Under the pieces are notes generated by a model. It ran no database searches. It saw only the letters and a list, made by a program, of their open reading frames with translations, and had not been told where the DNA came from. This document shows, piece after piece, positions 43,659 through 50,699 of a DNA stretch of 50,699 bases (position 1 is its first letter; each line of letters starts with the position of its first letter). The stretch comes from Acaryochloris sp. IP29b_bin.148 (GTDB taxonomy: Bacteria > Cyanobacteriota > Cyanobacteriia > Thermosynechococcales > Thermosynechococcaceae), in contig NZ_JANQOY010000124.1 in the NCBI RefSeq assembly GCF_028285565.1, positions 1 through 50,699 on the forward strand. Reading direction: 5' to 3'. The position numbers were made by a program, and so were the translations under genes.

Positions 43659-46498
43659 TGCTTCTGACCACTCCCAAACATAACCCTGGTTTTGGTAGCG
43701 ATAGCACACTAATTCGCGCATTTGTAGTTCGAGAAAAATACTTGGACTTAATTTTAGAAGTACTGCAGGAAAATACTGGCAGCACCAATCAACATCTACT
43801 GGTTATTGGTCCCCGTGGTGCAGGGAAAACTATGTTAGTGCGACGAGTCGCAGCAGAAGTCAGAACCAACACAGCCTTGGTAGATGAGTGGTATCCGATT
43901 GTATTTGCAGAGGAATCCTATCATGTGATGAGTCCAGGAGAGTTTTGGTTGGAAGCTCTCTTTCATCTAGGCGATCAAACTCAAGATGATCGCTGGCAAG
44001 CTGCTTATAACGATTTACAGAACGAACTTGATGAAGCCCGTTTACAGCAACGGGCACTGGCTCAGCTTATGGATTTTGCAGATGAGCAGGGAAAGCGGCT
44101 ACTGCTGATTGTTGAGAATCTGAATATGATGCTGGAGGAGCAGTTAGGCGATCAGGATGAGTGGGATCTACGCCATACGTTGCTGAATGAACCCCGACTA
44201 ATGCTTTTGGGTACCGCAACGGATCACTTTGATGAAATTAAGAATATTGATAAAGCCTGGTTTGAGTTATTTTCGCTGTATGAGTTGGAACGGTTAAATA
44301 CACGAGAGTGTTGTCTCCTCTGGCAAGCCCTGACTCAAGAAGACATTTCTGAAATTCGAATCAAACCCATTCAAATTTTAACGGGAGGTAATCCACGATT
44401 AATCACTATTTTGGCTGGTTTTGCTGCCAAAATGTCTTTACGAGAATTAATCGATAATTTGATTCTCTTAGTTGATAGCCACACGGAATATTTCAAAAGC
44501 AAACTCGATAATCTGGCTGCCTCTGAGCGTAAAGTGTTTGTGGCGTTATTAGAGCTATGGGACCCAGCAGAAGCTAGGGCCGTCGCACAATCTGCCCGCG
44601 TCGATGTAAATAAAGCCAGTTCTTTACTCAATCGATTGGTCAAGCGGGGAGCCGTGATGGTAGTAGATGAAAAACCTCGCAAAAAGCTTTATCAAGTTTC
44701 AGAACGGTTATACAACATCTACTATTTGATGCGTCGGCACAGCCATCCATCTAATCGAGTTCGAGCAGCTGTAACCTTTATGGTTCATTTCTATCAAGAT
44801 GACTTAGTTCAGCCAATAGTCAAAATGGCTGAAGAAGCTTGTGCTCTTGCACCTGAGTTGCGAAAGGATCATTTCTGGGCGTATCAAGACATCCTTCGTT
44901 CTAAACTAGTTAGCTCTACTATAAAAGCCCAAATCCTCCAATTTACTCCAGAAAGATTTTATCAGTTTCCAGATTTTCCAAAACAGCTACAAGCCATGAT
45001 AGGCGCACTACAAACTGAGCATAGGCAAGATACTCAGCAAGAGATATATCCAGACACAAAGAGTATCACAAAGCAGGTTAGTTCTGATGATTTACTAAAT
45101 CTGGATGTTTTAGGACAACTGCTAAATCAAAAGTTAGAGAGCTATGAGCAAGCAGAAAGAGTGGTTGCTAAGTTGCTTAAAAACATGCCAGATTTTTCTG
45201 CAATATGGGCACTCTTAGGTCTATTAGAGGAGAAGCTGAAGCAATATGAAGAAGCAGAGCAAGCCTATCGCAAAGCAATTGAACTTGAACCAAATTTTAT
45301 CGACGCTTTTGTAAAACTAGGTCATCTATATTTTAATTTAAATCGATATAAGGAAGCGGAAAAAAATCTTAAAAGAGCTTTGGAATATAAGCCTGATTAT
45401 GTATGGGCTTGGGTAATGTTGGGTTGTGTGTATCAGGCATCAGAGCAATATGAACAGGCAGTACAGGCTTATCGAAAAGTTGTAGAACACGATCCAGACA
45501 CAAATATATGGGTGTGTTTAGGATTCTCGTATGAACAGTTAAACGATTATGACCAGGCAATACCAGCTTATCTAAAAAGTCTTGAGTATGAGACAGAACA
45601 TATATGGGCTCTCTGGGAAAAGGTCGGTTGTTTGTATAAGAAGCTAGAGCAATATGAAAACGCAGTGAAAGCTTATCAAAAAGTCAATTCTATCCAACCA
45701 AGTGAAGGTACCTGGATACAACTAGGTCTTTTATATGAGAAATCTAAGCAATATAAGAAAGCTATAGAAGCTTACCAACAAGCATTAGAAAATACATCAA
45801 GTTGTGAAGCAGCTCTATGGTGCAGGCTAGGTTCACTTTATCAGCATTTAAAAGATTACATAAAAGCAGAGGAAGCTTATCGTAAAGCCATCAACCTAGG
45901 AAATGCGAATTGGTGTGAACTGATCAATATTACAGTCAAGCAAGAAAAAAACTTGCAACCCTTATTCCGAGAAGCGAAACAATATGTGGCCCGTTCCAGT
46001 AAAAGTGCGCTCTTGTTAGATGACTTGGCTAGGGGATTCCATAACATAGGACAGGCAAAGTTTTTATCAGTCGCAGAAGAGTGGGCAAGAGAAGCAGTGA
46101 GTCAAACCAACTCTCAAGAATGGCGTTATGTACATACCTTAATTGTCATTTTGGGCGACCAGGGCAAATGGCAAGACACACTAGAATGGATAACCTGTCT
46201 AATCAATACAGGAACCGATACATCAGAAGCACAAACAAAAATAACAGGTCACATCATTGATACTGCTGCTGCTGGCTATGCACAAGAATGCTTAACTTTA
46301 ATCGAAAACTCAAAAGCTGTTACTACTTTTGAACCATTGATCTTAGGCTTACAAATCTTTTTGGGAGAAAGTCCCCATGTTGCTCACGAAATTTTTGAGA
46401 TTGGCCAAGATGTCGCTCAACGTATCCGTGATAGACAAGACCAAACTCAAACAACGATCAAGACTGGTGATTTGCATAATAATCTCGTGTCCCCTTAG
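43658..46498 (+). CDS. STAND-like ATPase with C-terminal TPR array, second gene of coupled pair
   Basis: This 946-residue protein has P-loop GPRGAGKT at 51-58, Walker B LLLIVENLNMM near 148-158 (Glu but no Asp before it), and the STAND/MNS-type GGNPRL at 243-248. A winged helix lies at about 285-360 (KVFVALLELWDPAEARAVAQSA...). A linker leads to about seven TPRs at 484-750, and a helical tail to 946. The upstream half has normal composition; the TPR half is AT-richer. The ATPase-plus-sensor layout fits a STAND switch. It is coupled to the preceding ATPase (TAATG) and overlaps the end of convergent gdhA by 41 bases. A defence or signalling role is an inference. Confidence 0.85.
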   Translation: MLLTTPKHNPGFGSDSTLIRAFVVREKYLDLILEVLQENTGSTNQHLLVIGPRGAGKTMLVRRVAAEVRTNTALVDEWYPIVFAEESYHVMSPGEFWLEALFHLGDQTQDDRWQAAYNDLQNELDEARLQQRALAQLMDFADEQGKRLLLIVENLNMMLEEQLGDQDEWDLRHTLLNEPRLMLLGTATDHFDEIKNIDKAWFELFSLYELERLNTRECCLLWQALTQEDISEIRIKPIQILTGGNPRLITILAGFAAKMSLRELIDNLILLVDSHTEYFKSKLDNLAASERKVFVALLELWDPAEARAVAQSARVDVNKASSLLNRLVKRGAVMVVDEKPRKKLYQVSERLYNIYYLMRRHSHPSNRVRAAVTFMVHFYQDDLVQPIVKMAEEACALAPELRKDHFWAYQDILRSKLVSSTIKAQILQFTPERFYQFPDFPKQLQAMIGALQTEHRQDTQQEIYPDTKSITKQVSSDDLLNLDVLGQLLNQKLESYEQAERVVAKLLKNMPDFSAIWALLGLLEEKLKQYEEAEQAYRKAIELEPNFIDAFVKLGHLYFNLNRYKEAEKNLKRALEYKPDYVWAWVMLGCVYQASEQYEQAVQAYRKVVEHDPDTNIWVCLGFSYEQLNDYDQAIPAYLKSLEYETEHIWALWEKVGCLYKKLEQYENAVKAYQKVNSIQPSEGTWIQLGLLYEKSKQYKKAIEAYQQALENTSSCEAALWCRLGSLYQHLKDYIKAEEAYRKAINLGNANWCELINITVKQEKNLQPLFREAKQYVARSSKSALLLDDLARGFHNIGQAKFLSVAEEWAREAVSQTNSQEWRYVHTLIVILGDQGKWQDTLEWITCLINTGTDTSEAQTKITGHIIDTAAAGYAQECLTLIENSKAVTTFEPLILGLQIFLGESPHVAHEIFEIGQDVAQRIRDRQDQTQTTIKTGDLHNNLVSP

Positions 46499-47756
46499 CC
46501 GTTACAGCTTCACCAATACGGTTGAGAGCATGGACATAAGCCGCTGTCCTTACAGAAATCTCTTTCGTGTGAGCAATTTGCCAAATCGTCTCTGTCTCCT
46601 CCACCATCTTTTGCTGAAGCTGCTTTTTCACCTCTGCCTCCGTCCAGTAAAGCCCACTGCGATTTTGCACCCATTCCAAATAGCTAACCGTGACGCCCCC
46701 CGCATTTACCAAAATATCTGGGAAGACCGTCGTGCCCGCTTCCACCAAAATTGCATCTGCGGCTGAAGTCACCGGACCATTGGCCACCTCGAAAATATAT
46801 TTCGCCTTGATCTGTTCCGCATTATCAGCCGTAATTTGATTCTCCAATGCTGCCGGAATCAGCACATCTACCTCTAAAGCCAGCAGCTCCTCATTCGTGA
46901 TCGTGTCATGGTCAATAATGCTGCAGACACTGCCATCACAATAGACTGCCTTCATAGATCGGCTAGCGTCTTTATGCTTGCGGATACTGGCAATATCCAA
47001 CCCTTGGGGGGCATAAATACCGCCCTGGGAATCGCTAACGGCTACGACTTTATAACCCTTCTGATTTAACTGTTCAGCTACGACTGCTCCAGCATTGCCA
47101 AATCCCTGGACTGCCACTGTTGTCTGATCGGGAATTAACCCCAACTTCGGTGCCATTGCCTTGATGACGAACCAGGCTCCCATGCCTGTGGCTGTGTTTC
47201 TGCCTACACTACCTCCAATGGCCAGAGGTTTTCCTGTCACCACTCCTCGGCTGATTTGGCGCTTTATAATGCTGTACTGATCCATCATCCAACCCATAAT
47301 CATGGGGTTGGTATAAACGTCGGGAGCCAGAATATCGACATCCGGGCCAATAAAATCAGCAATGGCATCGATATAGCCTCGGCTTAAACGCTCTAGCTCC
47401 ATCCGGGAGAGGGATTTAGGATCCACCGTAATCCCACCTTTGCCACCGCCAAAGGGTAAGTTGAGGGCGGCACATTTAAAGGTCATCCAAAAGGCCAGGG
47501 ACTGGACTTCGTCAATTGAGACACCAGTATGATACCTAACTCCACCCTTTGCTGGACCGCGAGTGTCGTCATACCGGACGCGATAGCCTTGAAAGATTTT
47601 GAGTTCGCCATTATCCATGCGCACTGGAATAGAAACCCCGAGTTGGGCCTTGGGATATTTCAAGGTTTCTAAAACATCTTCAGGTAAGTCCACATGCTCT
47701 AAGGCGGTAGTTAAGCGGTGAGTGGCATCGCTAAAGAGTTGATCATCCGTACCCAC
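46458..47756 (-). CDS. gdhA: Glutamate dehydrogenase (Glu/Leu/Phe/Val dehydrogenase family)
   Basis: This 432-residue oxidoreductase interconverts glutamate and 2-oxoglutarate plus ammonia. The substrate-binding block RGPAKGGVRYH (about 65-75) and the catalytic-Lys segment PFGGGKGG (about 100-107) are present. The nucleotide-binding motif is QGFGNAG, followed by SDSQGGIY. The start is GTG at 47756 with an AGGA site upstream. The 3' end overlaps the convergent TPR-ATPase gene by 41 bases. Glutamate is the usual substrate in cyanobacteria, but branched-chain specificity cannot be ruled out from sequence. Confidence 0.94.
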   Translation of the reverse strand: MGTDDQLFSDATHRLTTALEHVDLPEDVLETLKYPKAQLGVSIPVRMDNGELKIFQGYRVRYDDTRGPAKGGVRYHTGVSIDEVQSLAFWMTFKCAALNLPFGGGKGGITVDPKSLSRMELERLSRGYIDAIADFIGPDVDILAPDVYTNPMIMGWMMDQYSIIKRQISRGVVTGKPLAIGGSVGRNTATGMGAWFVIKAMAPKLGLIPDQTTVAVQGFGNAGAVVAEQLNQKGYKVVAVSDSQGGIYAPQGLDIASIRKHKDASRSMKAVYCDGSVCSIIDHDTITNEELLALEVDVLIPAALENQITADNAEQIKAKYIFEVANGPVTSAADAILVEAGTTVFPDILVNAGGVTVSYLEWVQNRSGLYWTEAEVKKQLQQKMVEETETIWQIAHTKEISVRTAAYVHALNRIGEAVTAKGTRDYYANHQS

Positions 47757-48009
47757 GAGAATATCCTGCTGTGAAGGGCTGATTCTAGCCTACTCCCGAC
47801 GTTGGGTTTGGGCTTGCGATCGCAGCCGAGATTCAACAAACATAACGAAACGCAATCATGGATGATTCGGCAACCGCTACATTCAGTCATCATCATAAAT
47901 GGGCAAGAAGAGTGGATATTCACTCCTTTCCCCTACAGGAGCAAGCGTGGGTTGCTGCAACAGGAAAGAATCACGCTATTATTCTCTAAAACCAAGGGAA
48001 GGGGGAACA

Positions 48010-48732
48010 ATGCAAGCATTTCGATGCGTGGCAATAGGGCTGCTAAGTCTGTGGTTATGGCTTGGTTGGGGCACGCCAGTCTTGGCTATAGACAACCTGG
48101 AAGAACAGGTTTTGCAGATCATTCGTGATAACCCTGAAGTTATTATCGAATCGGTGCAAACGTATCAACAACAGCAACAACAGGCGCAACAACAATCTCA
48201 GCAAGCGGTTCTCCAGCAATTGAAGCCAAAAGCGTTAATTGGAACATCGCCGACCCTTGGGCCTCAGCGTAGTGCTAACGTGCTGGTAGAATTTTCAGAT
48301 TTTCAATGTCCGTTCTGTGCCCAGACAGCGACTGATATCAAGCCGTTTTTACAACAGCACCCTAACCAGGTCACGTTTGCCTATAAGCATCTTCCTATCC
48401 AGGCCATTCATGATCAAGCGATGCCTGCTGCACAGGCGTCTTGGGCTGCACAACAGCAAGGTAAGTTTTGGCCCTATCACGATGCTCTGTTTGCCCGTCA
48501 ATCAGAATTGGGCAATCCGCTGTATATCGAGATTGCCCAACAGTTGCAGTTGGATATAAAGCAGTTCGAGCGCGATCGCAACAGTGATGCCGCGGTTAAA
48601 GCCATCAATGCCGATCTAGCTCTCGCTCAAAAAATTGACATTCCGGGAACGCCTTTTTTTATCCTTAATGGACAAGTGCTGTCTTCACCCTTTGATGCTG
48701 CTGACACTGCTGCTATGCTAGTCAGTCGATAG
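48010..48732 (+). CDS. Periplasmic DsbA-like thioredoxin-fold protein
   Basis: This 240-residue protein has a signal peptide (core IGLLSLWLWLGW, cleavage likely after VLA at 26). A Gln-rich helix (about 52-70) and a DsbA/Com1-type thioredoxin fold follow. The redox site CPFC is at 100-103, and the cis-proline is in IPGTPFF. The helical insert between them (KHLPIQAIHDQAMPAAQAS) is typical. It should form or shuffle disulfides in periplasmic or lumenal proteins. The ATG at 48010, just after an A/G-rich site, begins the signal; the longer frame to 47899 was rejected. It is divergent from gdhA. Confidence 0.92.
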   Translation: MQAFRCVAIGLLSLWLWLGWGTPVLAIDNLEEQVLQIIRDNPEVIIESVQTYQQQQQQAQQQSQQAVLQQLKPKALIGTSPTLGPQRSANVLVEFSDFQCPFCAQTATDIKPFLQQHPNQVTFAYKHLPIQAIHDQAMPAAQASWAAQQQGKFWPYHDALFARQSELGNPLYIEIAQQLQLDIKQFERDRNSDAAVKAINADLALAQKIDIPGTPFFILNGQVLSSPFDAADTAAMLVSR

Positions 48733-48807
48733 GTCATGGGGAAGCAATGTGACCGATGGCCGGTTAAAGCAGGATCAGCGCTATTACAGTCTTATCCTAC
48801 AGGCGGA

Positions 48808-49515
48808 TTACATCTCGCGAACGATGGGATTACCGTCTTTAATTTCACCGATTAAGACAATATCGGTCATGCCAACGAAGATGCCATTTTCCAGTACACC
48901 CGGAATGTTATTGATGGTTTTTTCCAGTTCGGGAGGATTGGGAATGCCACTAAAAGTAACATCCAGCACCATATTGCCCTGGTCAGTAATCACAGGACCG
49001 TCTTTTTTAACGCCCATCCGCAGTTCTGGTTTGCCGCCTAACTTTTCTAATGCCTGCATTACAGGTGCGATCGCCATTGGCAATACCTCCACGGGGACCG
49101 GGAAAGTTGACCCTAATTTATCGACAATTTTGGATTGATCGACCACCACAATAAACTGCTCGGCCAGGGAATCCACGACCTTCTCGCGGGTATGGGCTGC
49201 GCCTCCGCCCTTGATTAAATTCTTCTGCGGATCCACTTCATCGGCGCCATCAATGCCGATATGAATTCGATCGACTTCATCCAGGGTGGTCAGGGGAATA
49301 CCGTACTGCTTGGCTAATACAGAGGCTTGAAAGGAGGTGGGAATACCTTTGATATTCGTTAATTCCCCGGACTTAATCCGATCGCCCAAAAACTGAATTG
49401 CAAAGGCGGTGGTTGATCCGGTTCCTAACCCAATGATTGAGCCAGACTGAACCCGATCGGCAGCGGCTTTACCCACCTGTTGTTTCATTAACTTAACGGG
49501 ATCAACTGCACTCAT
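48808..49515 (-). CDS. rpiA: Ribose-5-phosphate isomerase A
   Basis: This 235-residue enzyme interconverts ribose 5-phosphate and ribulose 5-phosphate in the pentose phosphate and Calvin cycles. The family motifs GLGTGSTT (about 29-36), DGADEVDP (about 89-96) and [11 protein letters not shown] (about 101-111) are intact; the last carries active-site residues. A clear AGGAGG-type site precedes the ATG at 49515. It is convergent with the DsbA-like gene. Confidence 0.97.
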   Translation of the reverse strand: MSAVDPVKLMKQQVGKAAADRVQSGSIIGLGTGSTTAFAIQFLGDRIKSGELTNIKGIPTSFQASVLAKQYGIPLTTLDEVDRIHIGIDGADEVDPQKNLIKGGGAAHTREKVVDSLAEQFIVVVDQSKIVDKLGSTFPVPVEVLPMAIAPVMQALEKLGGKPELRMGVKKDGPVITDQGNMVLDVTFSGIPNPPELEKTINNIPGVLENGIFVGMTDIVLIGEIKDGNPIVREM

Positions 49516-49889
49516 ACTGAACCTCCTAAAAAAGCTGCTTGCGAAAACTGACGATTTCTAGCATGACGTAAAGCGGTACACCTGCCTAGACCATTCCCAA
49601 GGGATCGTGCAGGAATCTGCTGTGCTTGCCCGTAATTTTGCGATGTTGGGGACAGTCCGTTATGAATTCCGATTAGGTGTATAGTAAGGGGATGTTACGG
49701 ATAAAATCTTGAAATTCTGATTAAGCATAGGTTATGAGTTAGTTTGGATTTTCTAATCTGTGAGAGACCTAACTCCGCTTGTTCTGGTCAGAATATAAGT
49801 CTACATAGCTGTTGAGTCGGTGTATTCCTTTGTGGTGAACGCTGGCTCCTAGGCCATTAGCGACTGTGTTGTTATTCCCCACTGAAACG
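49516..49889. promoter_or_regulatory. Divergent rpiA/adk promoter region
   Basis: This 374-base gap carries the ribosome site of rpiA at its left end. A -10-like TATAGT lies at about 49680 on the plus strand. Nothing else was recognised; no RNA gene could be folded by eye. Confidence 0.4.
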
Positions 49890-50453
49890 ATGCGACTTGT
49901 ATTTCTCGGCCCGCCAGGTTCTGGTAAAAGTACACAAGCTCAAGCAGGGGCTGCGCGTTGGCAGATTCCCAGTATTTCGACAGGTAATTTACTCCGCGAT
50001 GCGATCGCAGCCCAATCTGACCTAGGCCAACAAGCCCAAACCCATGTGGAAGCGGGTGAACTCGTACCCGATCAACTTATCGTGGGTCTGATGCGGGAAA
50101 GCTTTGGTTCTCCCGTCACCCAGAACGGTTGGATTATAGATGGGTTCCCCCGCAATCTAGCCCAAACCCAGGCGTTGGATACCCTACTCCAAATTATGGG
50201 CCAGCCTTATGGGCAAGTGGTGTATTTTGAAACCCCCGAAGATCTATTAGTCGAGCGGATGCTAAAGCGAGGTCGGCAGGATGATAGCGAAGACCTGATC
50301 CGCCAGCGCTTACAGATTTATAACGAACAAACCACGCCGTTAATTGACTTTTACCGCCGTCGTCAATGTTTGATTGAAATTGATGGGAGTCGCCCGGCGT
50401 CAGAGATTACGGATGCGATCGCAGCGGCACTACAACCCTTAGCCAGCGTTTAA
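49890..50453 (+). CDS. adk: Adenylate kinase, short-LID type
   Basis: This 187-residue nucleoside monophosphate kinase balances ATP, ADP and AMP. The P-loop GPPGSGKST is at 7-15, the AMP site includes STGNLLRDAI and GFPRNLAQ, and the LID is the short form (KRGRQDDSEDLIRQRL) with no zinc Cys cluster. The ATG at 49890 starts the first beta strand; the GTG at 49866 adds eight unrelated residues. Cyanobacteria often have another adk in the ribosomal-protein cluster, so this may be a second copy. Confidence 0.92.
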   Translation: MRLVFLGPPGSGKSTQAQAGAARWQIPSISTGNLLRDAIAAQSDLGQQAQTHVEAGELVPDQLIVGLMRESFGSPVTQNGWIIDGFPRNLAQTQALDTLLQIMGQPYGQVVYFETPEDLLVERMLKRGRQDDSEDLIRQRLQIYNEQTTPLIDFYRRRQCLIEIDGSRPASEITDAIAAALQPLASV

Positions 50454-50672
50454 ACAACGACCGACTATAATTAGGTAGAAATACTCAGCTATAAGCGACA
50501 GCTTCAAAAATACCTGCTGGCATCTAACCTTGATTCTCGACCTTGAGATCAGCCCGAAGCTGCCTACGATTTAGGTAGCTAAAAACGTCTGGAGGGCTTC
50601 AGACAAAATGGTACGATAGCCAGGCTAGCCCGTTATAACTCTTCACATTGACCCATTTAAGGAACAGCTTCT

Positions 50673-50699
50673 ATGACAACATTCCCGATTGATTTAAAG
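50673..50699 (+). CDS. Start of a further gene, cut by the window end
   Basis: An ATG at 50673 with an AAGGA site about 10 bases upstream opens a frame that runs to the end of the window (MTTFPIDLK). Nine codons are too few to name it. Confidence 0.5.

Noticed and set aside
47757-48009. NtcA site (GTA-N8-TAC) in the gdhA/dsbA-like promoter region
   Set aside because: No match was found by eye.

Overview
The window is a stretch of cyanobacterial chromosome. The evidence is a complete kaiABC clock cluster, an oxygen-dependent chlorophyll cyclase (acsF), a cyanobacterial-type LexA, many cyanobacterial conserved hypotheticals, and the octamer GCGATCGC (HIP1) about three dozen times by eye. Moderate base composition, a transposase remnant of a type I associate with Acaryochloris, and many STAND/TPR/Uma2 genes make an Acaryochloris-like organism my best guess, but the genus cannot be proved from the sequence alone. 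No tRNA, rRNA, CRISPR array or complete insertion sequence was seen.

Layout. 0-7.4 kb: acsF with a clear terminator, a membrane-anchored Ser/Thr kinase, a cytoplasmic alpha-amylase, a Crp-family regulator and, convergent to it, a bacterial dynamin-like GTPase. 7.6-9.5 kb: a small foreign-looking patch with an AT-rich, degenerate CPBP-type membrane protein and a truncated DDE transposase. 9.5-13.7 kb: conserved cyanobacterial hypotheticals, a YiaA/B protein, a Coq4 homologue and a Uma2 nuclease-fold protein. 13.7-18 kb: a glycosyltransferase-TPR fusion convergent with kaiA-kaiB-kaiC. 18-22.3 kb: purB, a zinc-ribbon/DUF1350 pair, a pentapeptide protein, and the efp-accB operon. 22.4-26.8 kb: a PAS-GGDEF-EAL-FHA protein and a receiver/ATPase protein. 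27.4-36.8 kb: exoD, a proteobacterial-type ahcY, TPR proteins, a sugar kinase, hemC, a CSP41-like epimerase and a second Uma2 protein. 37-39.3 kb: pfkA divergent from lexA. 39.3-46.5 kb: an accessory block with long non-coding stretches, three P-loop NTPases and conspicuous regulatory repeats. 46.5-50.7 kb: gdhA, a DsbA-like protein, rpiA, a short adenylate kinase and the first codons of one more gene.

How the genes fit together. Much of the window is housekeeping: tetrapyrrole and chlorophyll synthesis (hemC, acsF), purine and methyl-cycle metabolism (purB, ahcY), sugar metabolism (amylase, pfkA, rpiA, a PfkB kinase), fatty-acid initiation (accB), translation (efp) and nitrogen (gdhA). Around these sit signalling genes: clock, kinase, c-di-GMP and SOS.

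The best candidate for an undescribed system is 39.7-46.5 kb. A STAND NTPase with an N-terminal HTH-like region but no WD40 sensor is followed by a translationally coupled pair, a AAA-type ATPase and a STAND-like ATPase with a TPR array. Two palindromic 32-bp repeats lie just before the pair, and two identical CRP-like boxes lie 22 bp apart upstream of the block. A conflict or defence role is an inference from architecture only.
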